The notes beneath the pieces were generated by a model. It was given only the letters and a program-made list of their open reading frames with translations, was not told where the DNA came from and did not search any database. Below are positions 55,300 to 63,678 of a stretch of DNA of 64,000 nt, piece after piece. The first letter of the stretch is position 1; every line of letters starts with the position of its first letter. The translations under genes were made by a program, and so were the position numbers. Origin of the DNA: Herbaspirillum sp. Sphag64 (GTDB lineage Bacteria; Pseudomonadota; Gammaproteobacteria; Burkholderiales; Burkholderiaceae_D); NCBI RefSeq assembly GCF_014192645.1, contig NZ_JACHYE010000010.1:1-64000 (forward strand). Reading direction: 5' to 3'.

Positions 55300-56277
55300 T
55301 TAGTAAGGCCCACGAATGGCGCCGTGGATGCGCTCCCGGTACAAACTTGCCAAGGCTTGATGTATCTCTTGTGGTAACGGCGGCAGTTGCGACGCAGTGA
55401 CATTTGCTGCCACTTGCGCAGGTGAACTGGCACCGGGAATGATGACCGACACGGCGTCATGGTCAAGAATCCAGCGCAAGGCCATTTGTGCCATGGTCAT
55501 ATTGGCGGGGACATGGTGCGCAATGTCTTCAGCCAGACTGACACCGGTCTCGAATTCGATTCCGGCGAAGGTCTCGCCGACATTAAATTGCTGTCCATCG
55601 CGATTGAAGTGACGATGGTCACCCGAACGGAATACCGTGTCGCGCGTCATCTTGCCACTCAAGAGACCGCTCGCCAGCGGCAGCCGGACGATAATACCGA
55701 CGCCTTTTTCCTGCGCCCGCGCTAGCAGTTGTTCCAGTGGTTTTTGCCGGAAGATATTGAAGATGATCTGCAAGGAGGTCAGCCCCGGCTGCTCCAGGCA
55801 GAGCAAGCCTTCTTCGACCGTTTCCACGCTGGCGCCAAAGCGGGCAATCAAGCCGTCATCACGCAACTCACGCAGCCAGTCGAAGACTTTGCCATCCCGC
55901 AAAACGGCCGGTGGAATGCAGTGCAACTGCGTCAAATCCAGTGCCCTCACGCCCAGTCGTTCTAGAGAACGCTGGGTTGCCGTGCGGATTGTGTCGCGGG
56001 TGTAATGGTCAGGATAGATTGCACCACGTCCCAGTTTAGTTGCGACGCTGACATCGGCATGCCGGTTCAGAAACTCACCGATGGATTGCTCACTCGCACC
56101 ATCGCCGTAGACATCCGCCGTATCGAAAAAACGTACACCGGATTGATAGGCCGCTTCGAGAATTTGCTGCGCGATAGTGTTATCCCAGTCATTGCCCCAA
56201 CCACCTCCCAATTGCCAGCAACCCAAACCGATTTCAGGAATGGTTAATCCAGTGCTACCTAGTTTGCGCGCTTGCAT
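55300..56277 (-). CDS. Aldo-keto reductase
   Basis: 325 residues, TIM-barrel NADPH-dependent carbonyl reductase. The catalytic tetrad is visible: Asp and Tyr in FDTADVYGDGASE, Lys in VATKLGRG and His in QLHCIPP. The C-terminal IIPGASSPAQVAAN binds the cofactor. Closest to the broad AKR11/12-like bacterial group. First gene of a likely two-gene unit with the YdfG-like SDR. Confidence 0.92.
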   Translation of the reverse strand: MQARKLGSTGLTIPEIGLGCWQLGGGWGNDWDNTIAQQILEAAYQSGVRFFDTADVYGDGASEQSIGEFLNRHADVSVATKLGRGAIYPDHYTRDTIRTATQRSLERLGVRALDLTQLHCIPPAVLRDGKVFDWLRELRDDGLIARFGASVETVEEGLLCLEQPGLTSLQIIFNIFRQKPLEQLLARAQEKGVGIIVRLPLASGLLSGKMTRDTVFRSGDHRHFNRDGQQFNVGETFAGIEFETGVSLAEDIAHHVPANMTMAQMALRWILDHDAVSVIIPGASSPAQVAANVTASQLPPLPQEIHQALASLYRERIHGAIRGPY

Positions 56278-56456
56278 GTCTTATCCGTTAGCTGGTGAGG
56301 TACTTCTATGGGCGATCCGTGCGGAGTGGATCATAGCGACCAGCAACGCGAAAATCCAATGACTATTTGTGAGCTGACAATACCTACTTTGATATCAATG
56401 CCGGTAACAGTGATGGATTACCATCTGGGATCGATATCCTGTGCCAGCATTGAAGC

Positions 56457-56876
56457 TTATGTTGCGTACACGCCGAGAAGATCGGTAAAGCCCTTGATCT
56501 CAATAGGGTTACCAAACGGATCCTGGAAGAACATGGTCGCCTGTTCACCCGGTTCCCCAGCGAAGCGGATCGTCGGCGACAGGATGAAACGGAATCCTTC
56601 CTTGTTCGACAAGGTATCAGCCAGGCGGCGCCAGTCATCCATCTGCAGGATGACGCCAAGATGCGGCATCGGCACCATGTGTTCGCCCACTTTGCCGGTA
56701 TTGGTGACAGTGAACGGTTCGCCCAGATGTAGCGAAAGCTGATGTCCGAAAAAATCAATATCAACCCACGTGTCGGTACTTCGCCCTTCCTTGCATCCTA
56801 GCAAATTGCAGTAAAAGTCACGCGCAATGTTCAAGTCGCGAACATGATAAGCAAGGTGAAAAATCGATTTCATCAT
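56457..56876 (-). CDS. VOC-superfamily (glyoxalase/dioxygenase fold) protein
   Basis: 139 residues forming a VOC domain pair. Metal-ligand-type positions are His in SIFHLAYHVRDLNIARDFY, His in HQLSLHLGEP and Glu in FGNPIEIKGF. Function within the superfamily (glyoxalase, dioxygenase or resistance protein) cannot be chosen. It is divergent from the LysR gene at 57031, its likely regulator. Confidence 0.88.
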   Translation of the reverse strand: MMKSIFHLAYHVRDLNIARDFYCNLLGCKEGRSTDTWVDIDFFGHQLSLHLGEPFTVTNTGKVGEHMVPMPHLGVILQMDDWRRLADTLSNKEGFRFILSPTIRFAGEPGEQATMFFQDPFGNPIEIKGFTDLLGVYAT

Positions 56877-57030
56877 CTATCTCCAGAAGCGCAATCAGCC
56901 GAGAGACCACAGCAGGCAAGGTGCTGCGATTCCCGTATTAATGGGTGTCAAACATTCTCTAGCAAGAGAGTAGCCTGATCTCCCGTAAGCGAATAGCATA
57001 TTGTTTTATCTGCCATCGTAAGAATTATTT

Positions 57031-57903
57031 ATGGATGTCCGCTACCTACAGAGTCTCATCAGCGTCGTCGACTGCGGATCGATTGCCGAGGCCGCACGCC
57101 ACGAAGGTTTAACCGCTGCTGCAGTCAGTCAGCGTGTCCAGGCACTGGAGCGACGCTTTGGCTTTGCACTACTTTCCCGTGTCGGTAGTGCTGCCAAGCC
57201 AACCAATGAATGTATCGACATGTTGCCCAGGGCCCGCCGGATTGTGCGCGAAGTTGCTCTGCTGGCCGGCGATGCCGACAAAGTCGGACTGACCGGCACG
57301 TTACGCATTGGTGCCATCTCTACCGTGTTGACAGGCATGTTGCCGTCCGCGCTGATGTCATTAGCCCAGCGCGGGCCCAACATCCGGCCTGTCATCGTAC
57401 CGGGCACCTCACGCGCCTTATATCAATCCCTCTTGACCGGAGAAATCGATGCCGCCATTCTGGTCGCGCCAGCCTTCGATATCCCCAAGACATTGAACAG
57501 CGTTTCGCTGAAGAGAGAAGAACTGGTCTTTCTGTCGCAAGCCAACCAGCGTGGAGAGGTCAATGCGGCGCTGGCGAGCCAGCCCTACATTCGCTACGAC
57601 CCAATGGCATGGGGCGGCAGGCAGGCGCACTTGTATATCGAAGAGCAAGGCATTACACCGACCTTGCTCTGTGATCTGGATGCGCTGGAAACCATCGTCA
57701 TGCTGGTGGAAAGCGGGATGGGTGTCAGTTTGGTGCCGCGCTGGAACGGGCTGGAGAAGCTGCTCAACCAGAGTATCGCCACACCGATTGCGGGATCGCG
57801 TTACGCGCGTGAAATTATTCTCCTGAGCAGTGCGCAGGCAGATCGACCAAACATGCTCGCTGCTTTACAAGAGGCATTGCAAGGCGCGCTGCTAGAGAAT
57901 TAA
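57031..57903 (+). CDS. LysR-family regulator divergent from the VOC gene
   Basis: 290 residues. HTH MDVRYLQSLISVVDCGSIAE, then HEGLTAAAVSQRVQALERRFG; effector domain after about residue 90 (LTGTLRIGAISTVLTG). Starts at the ATG at 57031 with no strong ribosome site. It faces the VOC gene across about 155 bases. Confidence 0.9.
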   Translation: MDVRYLQSLISVVDCGSIAEAARHEGLTAAAVSQRVQALERRFGFALLSRVGSAAKPTNECIDMLPRARRIVREVALLAGDADKVGLTGTLRIGAISTVLTGMLPSALMSLAQRGPNIRPVIVPGTSRALYQSLLTGEIDAAILVAPAFDIPKTLNSVSLKREELVFLSQANQRGEVNAALASQPYIRYDPMAWGGRQAHLYIEEQGITPTLLCDLDALETIVMLVESGMGVSLVPRWNGLEKLLNQSIATPIAGSRYAREIILLSSAQADRPNMLAALQEALQGALLEN

Positions 57904-57952
57904 TCCACATGTCCCGCATCAGCGGGCCACGTTGCATGAATCAGGTCGCTGA

Positions 57953-58018
57953 CTACACAGCAGCATCCATCGCTTCCACTTCGCTCAAGCACGCCACCTG
58001 CCACCGCGTCGCATAGGA
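57953..58018 (-). pseudogene. Relic of the duplicated tail element (third copy)
   Basis: In one minus-strand frame, SYATRWQVACLSEVEAMDAAV ending in TAG at 57953 aligns with the copy B tail DEARRQVGWLNESETTDATV and its TAG. Spacing and the terminal stop agree, and the nucleotide sequence (GGCAGGTGG, then GTGTAGTC) is also shared. It lies 16 bases downstream of the Rap1a/Tai-like gene. It is short, and an in-frame stop sits just before it. Confidence 0.5.
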
Positions 58019-58033
58019 GCGTCAACCACGACC

Positions 58034-58972
58034 TCACTTGTTTGCTCTTTGCTTGCTCACGATCTCAATCGCCTTATCAAGACTATCGAGGTAATCATCC
58101 CGCATCTTTTTAGCAAGTTCAGGCCACTGATCCTCCGGCACACTCATTGCCGGGCTGGTAGCGTTGGCATCATTGGCACCGGCCGTGATCGCACCCATGC
58201 CGTGCAGATTGATCCAGCGGTGGTCGTAGTGGTAGGGCGTGGTTTCATCCCATTGCACAACGCGATGGATGATGTCCCTGAGTTTGTCGAGATCATTGAA
58301 CTCTTCCCGACGGAGATCAACAGGAATCTGCGCCACCAGAACCGGAATGGCAGATTTGGCACTTTCATCCGCACATCGCGCCGCATCAAAATTGCCTCGT
58401 AGACGTGCCGCATTGAACCAGAAGTAAGCATCCTCTGATTTACCCTGTTTGTACAAAAGGCGCGCCAGAACAAACAGCACCGGCGGCGCATAGTTACCTG
58501 AATTCTTTTCGATGGTAACGATCAGTTCATCATTTTCACGGCCGCGAATAGTTTGCAGCTGACGAATGGTCTCGGCAGCCAGACGCGTATCGATGGTTGC
58601 ATATTCCCCTTTGGGTGCGACCTCGACATTGACGGTATTCCCGTTAGCCTGCGTTGCCGTCTGCTTGCCATTGCCTGCTGCCGAGCAAGGAAAGCTGGCG
58701 CTCAATGCCGTATTGACGCGAGATTCGTCCACCTTGCCATCCCATTCCGGATGCGCAGCGACGTAGCTGGTGATGACATTGGCAGCAGGGCCCAGTTTCA
58801 TCCCCGGTGGAAGGCAATAGGCCTTACCGTTATTGCTGGCAATGACGTTGGCAAGCCAGGCAATTTCTTCCGAGTCAGACATTGCCATGGCACTCGACGA
58901 GTACAGCAATGTGGAAAGTAAAAGTGATAAGGCAGTTGCTGGTAAGAAGTTTGATCTTGTTTGCTGGCCCAT
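58034..58972 (-). CDS. Exported protein with Rap1a/Tai-type immunity-like domain
   Basis: 312 residues. The signal peptide (about 30 residues) ends near SSSAMA. Residues about 45-100 match the Rap1a/Tai pattern: GKAYCLPPGMKLGPAANVI, SYVAAHPEW and ALSASFPC, with the cysteine pair expected for the disulphide. The second half is helical with a TPR/Sel1-like segment (LFVLARLLYKQGKSEDAYFW, then ARLRGNFDAARCADES). Rap1a and Tai proteins protect against peptidoglycan-cleaving T6SS effectors in the periplasm. No effector is adjacent, so it looks orphaned. The family call is by recalled pattern. Confidence 0.65.
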   Translation of the reverse strand: MGQQTRSNFLPATALSLLLSTLLYSSSAMAMSDSEEIAWLANVIASNNGKAYCLPPGMKLGPAANVITSYVAAHPEWDGKVDESRVNTALSASFPCSAAGNGKQTATQANGNTVNVEVAPKGEYATIDTRLAAETIRQLQTIRGRENDELIVTIEKNSGNYAPPVLFVLARLLYKQGKSEDAYFWFNAARLRGNFDAARCADESAKSAIPVLVAQIPVDLRREEFNDLDKLRDIIHRVVQWDETTPYHYDHRWINLHGMGAITAGANDANATSPAMSVPEDQWPELAKKMRDDYLDSLDKAIEIVSKQRANK

Positions 58973-59226
58973 ATGAGTTTCTTATTGAGACATATCAGTC
59001 TTTATTAATGAATCAATTCTATAACAGCATGCAAATTTAACCGTCTAGTTAGTTTGGCGTTAGCAGCCTAGACTCAGGGCCTGGGATAAGTGCTGGCTGA
59101 ATTCTTCTGAATGTATTCACAAGACGAACGGCACGGACCATTCAACTTTAATCCCCGTAACTTGAAAGTTCGCCGTCGGCAAGGCGCTTGGCCCGGACGT
59201 GGTACCGAACATTGACCAAAATTGGA

Positions 59227-60000
59227 ATGAACATGATGAAGCAAATTTTTGAAAACCAGGTAGCACTTGTTACCGGTGCGGCGTCCGGTATCGGCTTGGC
59301 TACCGCGCAAGCGTTCGCAAGGGCTGGTGCATCAGTCGCCTTGGCCGACGTGAACGGCCTTGGCGCACGTGCTGCAGCACAAGCACTGGTCGATGGTGGC
59401 TACCAGGCAATTGGCATCGAATGCAATGTCGCAGAGATGGAGCAGGTAGAGGCGATGGTAGCCACGATCGTGTCTACATTTGGGCGTCTCGATATGGCCT
59501 TTAACAATGCAGGTGTGCAAAACGTCCTCGCGGAAACAGCAGACGCGACGGTGGACGACTTTGACCGGGTAACGTCCGTCAATCTTCGTGGGGTGTGGGC
59601 CTGTATGAAATTTGAGCTGCAGCAAATGCGTAAGCAAGGCAACGGCGCCATCGTCAATTGTTCTTCACTTGGTGGCCTGGTTGGCGGTGCGGAACGCGGC
59701 ACTTACCACTCAGCCAAGCACGGCGTACTTGGCCTGACCAAAAGCGCAGCGCTCGAATACGCCGCCCGCAATATTCGTGTCAACGCCGTCTGCCCAGGAC
59801 TGATCTGGACACCAATGGCAGATCAAATGGTGGCGTCAGGTCAGGGTGAGGCATTGGCAGGAATGACCAAGATGATTCCAATGGCGCGTCATGGTCGTCC
59901 CGAAGAAATTGCAGACGTCGTTTTATGGCTGTGCAGCACATCGTCGAGTTATGTTACCGGGCAGTCTATCTCGGTGGATGGCGGTTTCATTATGCGTTAA
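59227..60000 (+). CDS. Short-chain dehydrogenase/reductase, FabG-like
   Basis: 257 residues. VTGAASGIGLATAQAFARAG cofactor loop, FNNAGVQ, catalytic Ser in NCSSLGGLVG and Tyr-Lys in YHSAKHGVLG, and the C-terminal GQSISVDGGFIMR. Several in-frame Met codons occur at 59227, 59233 and 59236; TTGGA precedes them. Oxidoreductase of unknown substrate, alone in its unit and closed by a terminator. Confidence 0.9.
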   Translation: MNMMKQIFENQVALVTGAASGIGLATAQAFARAGASVALADVNGLGARAAAQALVDGGYQAIGIECNVAEMEQVEAMVATIVSTFGRLDMAFNNAGVQNVLAETADATVDDFDRVTSVNLRGVWACMKFELQQMRKQGNGAIVNCSSLGGLVGGAERGTYHSAKHGVLGLTKSAALEYAARNIRVNAVCPGLIWTPMADQMVASGQGEALAGMTKMIPMARHGRPEEIADVVLWLCSTSSSYVTGQSISVDGGFIMR

Positions 60001-60022
60001 TGCCACTGAAATTTTTGATACT

Positions 60023-60058
60023 GAAAAGCCGCTCCAAAAATGAGGCGGCTTTTCTTTT
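60023..60058 (+). terminator. Intrinsic terminator after the SDR at 59227
   Basis: GAAAAGCCGC and GCGGCTTTTC form a perfect 10-bp stem with a 12-base loop, followed by TTTTG. A standard Rho-independent terminator. Confidence 0.88.
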
Positions 60059-60227
60059 GTTGCAGTTCATTATGTGTATGTAAAAACGCAGCACTTTAAT
60101 CCGCGCGTACCTGCCAGCGCAGATGCATTGCCTGATTGACCGTAGCCACCCGGCACTGAGTACGTCAATTTGCTGTGTAACTGGCCGGGTAGAATCCGAT
60201 GCAACACAAAATATCGTTCTCTTTGCG

Positions 60228-60635
60228 CTACGCTTTGTTTCCCCGATGAAGCAAGATCGCGATGATCGCCATATACGTCGCTGTTCCCCAATGGATAAAG
60301 ATGGGAGGCGCAAAGCCGAGCTGCCTCAAAATCACAAATCCGTCACCAATGGCGATGAACATCGAGATGGAGTAAATGATGGCGATGGTCCGCCGGTCTC
60401 CTCTAAAGAGCAGGACCAGGACCGCAACGCCCGCAAAAATGTCGCGTATGCCTTTGATCCACATGAAGGGAAAAGCGGACGGATCGGTCATCGGTATGCC
60501 GAACCCAGCAGATGCTCCTACCGGGTTGACGATGAAGTTGATGCCCAGTCCGATAATTGCCGCTGGTATCAAAAAAGTGAACCAAAACAGCGGCATATTC
60601 CACTTCAACAGCGAACGATTCAATTCTGCGTTCAT
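60228..60635 (-). CDS. DUF4267 small membrane protein
   Basis: 135 residues with four hydrophobic segments (LFWFTFLIPAAIIGLGINFI, then GIRDIFAGVAVLVLLF, TIAIIYSISMFIAIG and ATYMAIIAILLH). The GIRD pattern after a GFGIP stretch is typical of DUF4267. Role unknown. Ribosome site AAAGGAAAA. It follows the SnoaL-like gene by 86 bases on the same strand and may share its TetR control. Confidence 0.87.
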   Translation of the reverse strand: MNAELNRSLLKWNMPLFWFTFLIPAAIIGLGINFIVNPVGASAGFGIPMTDPSAFPFMWIKGIRDIFAGVAVLVLLFRGDRRTIAIIYSISMFIAIGDGFVILRQLGFAPPIFIHWGTATYMAIIAILLHRGNKA

Positions 60636-60721
60636 GTTTATTTTTCCTTTTGTGAGTTATCAGAAATCACCAGGAAACCATCATTCCTGGCATCACTATT
60701 AAGGCCCTCGAAACGCGTGCG

Positions 60722-61147
60722 TTAAGACGGCTGTTTCGGTGGCGGTACTGCGCCGATCTGAATGAAGACGTCAAGCGAGTTCAGTTCATCCCAATGTTCC
60801 ACGAAGCGGCCATTCTCGACCCGCCAGATGTCGATCGAGCGCATCGAAAAGGCGCGGCCTGTAGCGGGGTAGCCCAGCAGGTTTCCTGTGTGGGTGCCCT
60901 CGTAACGGTAACGGCCAACCACGCGCGAGCCATCCGCCGAAACGAAGATGTCTTCTGCCGTTACCTTGAGATCCGGTACCCCCGCGATGATGGCGCCGAG
61001 TACCTTCTTTGAGCCCTCCAGGCCAGGTTCGGCGAAGGCGTTGTGGTTCACATAATGGGGCGCTTTGATCTCGTCGAGGCGAGACAGATCGTGGCTCGAC
61101 ATGATTTCGGCGAAGAGGTAGCCGAGCTTGGTGAAATCGGTTGACAT
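60722..61147 (-). CDS. SnoaL-like/ester-cyclase fold protein
   Basis: 141 residues, NTF2-like fold. Contains YVNHNAFAEPGLEGSKKVLG, DLKVTAEDIFVSADGSRVVG and the C-terminal WRVENGRFVEHWDELNSLD, the usual ester-cyclase/SnoaL pattern. Probably an enzyme or binding protein for a small molecule. AGGAG is at the right distance. It is divergent from the TetR gene at 61447, with an inverted repeat between. Confidence 0.87.
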   Translation of the reverse strand: MSTDFTKLGYLFAEIMSSHDLSRLDEIKAPHYVNHNAFAEPGLEGSKKVLGAIIAGVPDLKVTAEDIFVSADGSRVVGRYRYEGTHTGNLLGYPATGRAFSMRSIDIWRVENGRFVEHWDELNSLDVFIQIGAVPPPKQPS

Positions 61148-61203
61148 GGAATTCTCCTGGTATGGGCGAGGCCGAGTTGCCTCGCAATGTTCAAATACTA
61201 AAC

Positions 61204-61227
61204 ACTGTTCAGAAATATGTAAACAGT
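61204..61227. promoter_or_regulatory. Inverted repeat, TetR operator candidate
   Basis: ACTGTT and AACAGT are separated by 12 bases in an AT-rich stretch within the roughly 300-base divergent region between the SnoaL-like and TetR genes. Extra matches outside the arms are partial. The region holds nothing else I can support. Confidence 0.4.
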
Positions 61228-61446
61228 TTAATTTAATTTTATTTGTTCATATAAGTTGTTAAATTGCAACCGTTTTGGTATCTGAGCGATTGCCCTTCAG
61301 TTACAATCCACGCCGGCGGTGTTGGAATAAAGTGGTATGCCTGCGCTGTTTTTGGCTGGGGTGTCCGCCGTATTGAACTTGGTGTACCCGGTACTTCAGC
61401 TACCGGTTTGTTGCGTAAACACTGCGCCGAACGACTTGGGGGAATA

Positions 61447-62079
61447 ATGGGAATTCAAGAGCGCCGCGAGCGCGAGCGCGCTGCGGTTCGCCAGCAAATT
61501 ATCGACGCTGCCGAAAAGATCGCCGCCGAGAAGGGCTGGGACGCTGTCACAATCCGCGCGGTTGCCGGAACAATTGAGTACAGTCCAGCGCTCATCTACG
61601 AATATTTTGCGAACAAGGATGAAATACTGCTCGCGCTGATGCGTCAGGGCTTTGCACGTCTGCATGCCGAGCTTGAAAAAGTTGTTGCTGCAGCGCAGAC
61701 GCCCGCAGCCGCCGTCGAGAGTATCGGGTTCGCTTACTGGGAGTTTGCACTCGCGAGCCCGACGCTCTACCAATTGATGCATGACCTGCGCGGTGTTCCT
61801 TTCGGAACCAATGAAACGCCACCGGAAGCCATTGCCTGTTTCGAGGATTTACATACGCCAATAGCGCGTCTGATGGCCGAAGCAGGCAACCACGAAGCCA
61901 GCGACAGTGAAGCGCAAACGGATTTGTATTGGGCGTATCTGCACGGCTTGGTGTCGCTGACCATGCACCAACGTGTTAAAGGTGGCCCGGAACGCGCTTC
62001 CAAGCTGGTTCGTCGGCTGACACATGACTTCATTCAAAGCTGCACTGAATCGCCAACGACATCGAAACGCCGCAAATAA
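61447..62079 (+). CDS. TetR-family regulator
   Basis: 210 residues. HTH RAAVRQQIIDAAEKIAAEKG, then VTIRAVAGTIEYSPALIYEY; a TetR_C_33-like ligand half (WEFALASPTLYQLMHDLRGV). The start at 61447 follows GGGGGAATA; the frame is open 61 codons further upstream, but those residues are not TetR-like. It probably controls the divergent SnoaL-DUF4267 genes. Confidence 0.9.
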   Translation: MGIQERRERERAAVRQQIIDAAEKIAAEKGWDAVTIRAVAGTIEYSPALIYEYFANKDEILLALMRQGFARLHAELEKVVAAAQTPAAAVESIGFAYWEFALASPTLYQLMHDLRGVPFGTNETPPEAIACFEDLHTPIARLMAEAGNHEASDSEAQTDLYWAYLHGLVSLTMHQRVKGGPERASKLVRRLTHDFIQSCTESPTTSKRRK

Positions 62080-62108
62080 ACCGGACCATGTAAATTCGCG
62101 AGGAGTTG

Positions 62109-62552
62109 CTAAGGCCTGGAAAGAATCGCTTTCAGAAAGAGTTTCAGATCGCGCTCCAGATCCAGTCCAAAATCCTGCCTCGCGACTGCACGAAATACCT
62201 CTGGTTCCAGCAAAGGCTCGCTGGATTCTGCTGTTCGGATGGCGCTACCCACAGCGTCAAATTGAACAGCATAGGAATACTCAGGATTCGTCACCGGATC
62301 AGCGTTGCCTGAACTACGCCGAACACTGAAGCCAAGACGCAAGTACTCTGGCTTGTGCGCATCCTCGGTTGATTCGCTCACCCACCAACCCGCAGCCTCC
62401 AATTCATTGCGCAGGGCTGCAAGCGTCTTCCTCACTGTATCAATGGCTCGCGACGTGATGATGTCAAAATCCTCCAATGCCTGTCTGGCCTCGTCTTCGG
62501 CCGCTTGTTTTTCCAGCGCTAATTCACGTATTGCTTCGTTCAGGATTCCCAT
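62109..62552 (-). CDS. Hypothetical protein with N-terminal coiled coil
   Basis: 147 residues, not recognised. Residues 1-60 are a charged helix likely to coil (LNEAIRELALEKQAAEDEAR, then IDTVRKTLAALRNELEAAGW). The second half appears mixed, with no motif. No signal peptide or membrane segment. Ribosome site GAGAAAG. It lies between the convergent TetR and a LysR gene; codon use looks like the neighbours. Confidence 0.6.
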   Translation of the reverse strand: MGILNEAIRELALEKQAAEDEARQALEDFDIITSRAIDTVRKTLAALRNELEAAGWWVSESTEDAHKPEYLRLGFSVRRSSGNADPVTNPEYSYAVQFDAVGSAIRTAESSEPLLEPEVFRAVARQDFGLDLERDLKLFLKAILSRP

Positions 62553-62647
62553 GATGCTTTCTCGGTTTTATTCACTGGAGAATGTTAGCCGATAAGTCGG
62601 CGAAATCTGGCTGCGCCAAGCGAGCGGGTGATCGCGAGCAATCGGCT

Positions 62648-63541
62648 TCATGTTGTCGTTATCCGCGACTTCAGAAAATCGATAAATAGCCGCGCCCGCG
62701 CTGGCAGCAGACGCGTGGCAGTGACTGCATGTACCTCCAGCGGCGCCATGCGCCATTCCGGCAGAACGCGCCGCAGCCGTCCCGCGGCCACATCATCGCG
62801 CGCCAGCTCAGTATGCATCACTGCAATACCCATCCCAAGCGAAGCCAATACGCGCGCCATACCGACGCTGTTGACGCAGAAGCGTGTCGGCACCTTGACC
62901 TCGACAGACTCCTCGCCGCGATAGAGCACTTTGATGTCATCCTGCTGCGAACTTGACGGTAGCGTACAAAATTCGTGGTGCGCCAAATCCTTGACATGCT
63001 TGATCGGCGGCGCTTTCTTCAGATAGTCGGGCGATGCATACAGATAGCGCGGCAGCGAGGCAATGGGCCGTGCGATCAGGTTGGCTGAAGCAGCCGGCAA
63101 GGGGCCAATGCGGATGGCCAGATCAAACGCTTCGGTTTGCATGTCGATGCGCCGCGGCGTCAAGTCCAGATCAAAATCGATCAGTGGATAAGCCACCGCA
63201 AAATCACGCAGGATGGGGCCTAGATGTCCGATCGCCAGATCGACCGGCATTGACACGCGCAGCGTACCAGTCGGCCGCTCGGCAACATCACGTAACGCTT
63301 CATGAGCGATCAAAGCCTCCGCGACGATACTTTGGCAGCGCAGAAAATACACCTCACCGGCATCGGTCAACTCAACCCGGCGCGTCGATCGGTTGAGCAG
63401 GCGCAGGCCGACGGCCTTCTCCAGGTTCGACACGTGGCGCGACAAGGTGGCGATCGGCATATCCAGCGACAGAGCAGCCGCACGGAAATTTTTCATCCTC
63501 GCGACTTCGACGAATTGCTGCATGTAGCTCAGCATTTCCAT
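62648..63541 (-). CDS. LysR-family regulator divergent from the Old Yellow Enzyme gene
   Basis: 297 residues. HTH MLSYMQQFVEVARMKNFRAA, then LDMPIATLSRHVSNLEKAVG and STRRVELTDAG, typical of the CrgA/DhcR branch. The effector domain includes GTLRVSMPVDLAIGHLGP. It is divergent from the nemA-like gene, with an 11-bp tandem repeat between, and probably controls it. Confidence 0.92.
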   Translation of the reverse strand: MEMLSYMQQFVEVARMKNFRAAALSLDMPIATLSRHVSNLEKAVGLRLLNRSTRRVELTDAGEVYFLRCQSIVAEALIAHEALRDVAERPTGTLRVSMPVDLAIGHLGPILRDFAVAYPLIDFDLDLTPRRIDMQTEAFDLAIRIGPLPAASANLIARPIASLPRYLYASPDYLKKAPPIKHVKDLAHHEFCTLPSSSQQDDIKVLYRGEESVEVKVPTRFCVNSVGMARVLASLGMGIAVMHTELARDDVAAGRLRRVLPEWRMAPLEVHAVTATRLLPARARLFIDFLKSRITTT

Positions 63542-63565
63542 TTTATTTTGATCTCATGGTCATTT

Positions 63566-63598
63566 TTATTGATCCATTATTGATCCATTATTGAATCA
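63566..63598. repeat. Three 11-bp direct repeats in the divergent LysR/nemA promoter
   Basis: TTATTGATCCA occurs twice and TTATTGAATCA once, head to tail with no gaps. The 11-bp period is close to one DNA helical turn, so all copies face the same side of the helix. This suits co-operative binding of a regulator, probably the adjacent LysR protein. Confidence 0.75.
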
Positions 63599-63678
63599 AT
63601 GATTTCAATTATACGTATTTATCCTGATTATGGATCAGCGTAGCATTCCCTTCAACCCAACCCTTGAAGGAAAAACAC

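Noticed and set aside
60403-60725. Plus-strand frames opposite the DUF4267 gene
   Set aside because: They are antisense to a coherent four-helix membrane protein with a good ribosome site.
61264-61446. 61-codon upstream extension of the TetR gene
   Set aside because: Residues are unlike TetR N-termini and the ATG at 61447 has a good ribosome site.
54477-63598. Short direct repeats considered as CRISPR
   Set aside because: Units are 11-13 bp with no spacers, far from CRISPR repeat and spacer sizes, and no cas genes are present.
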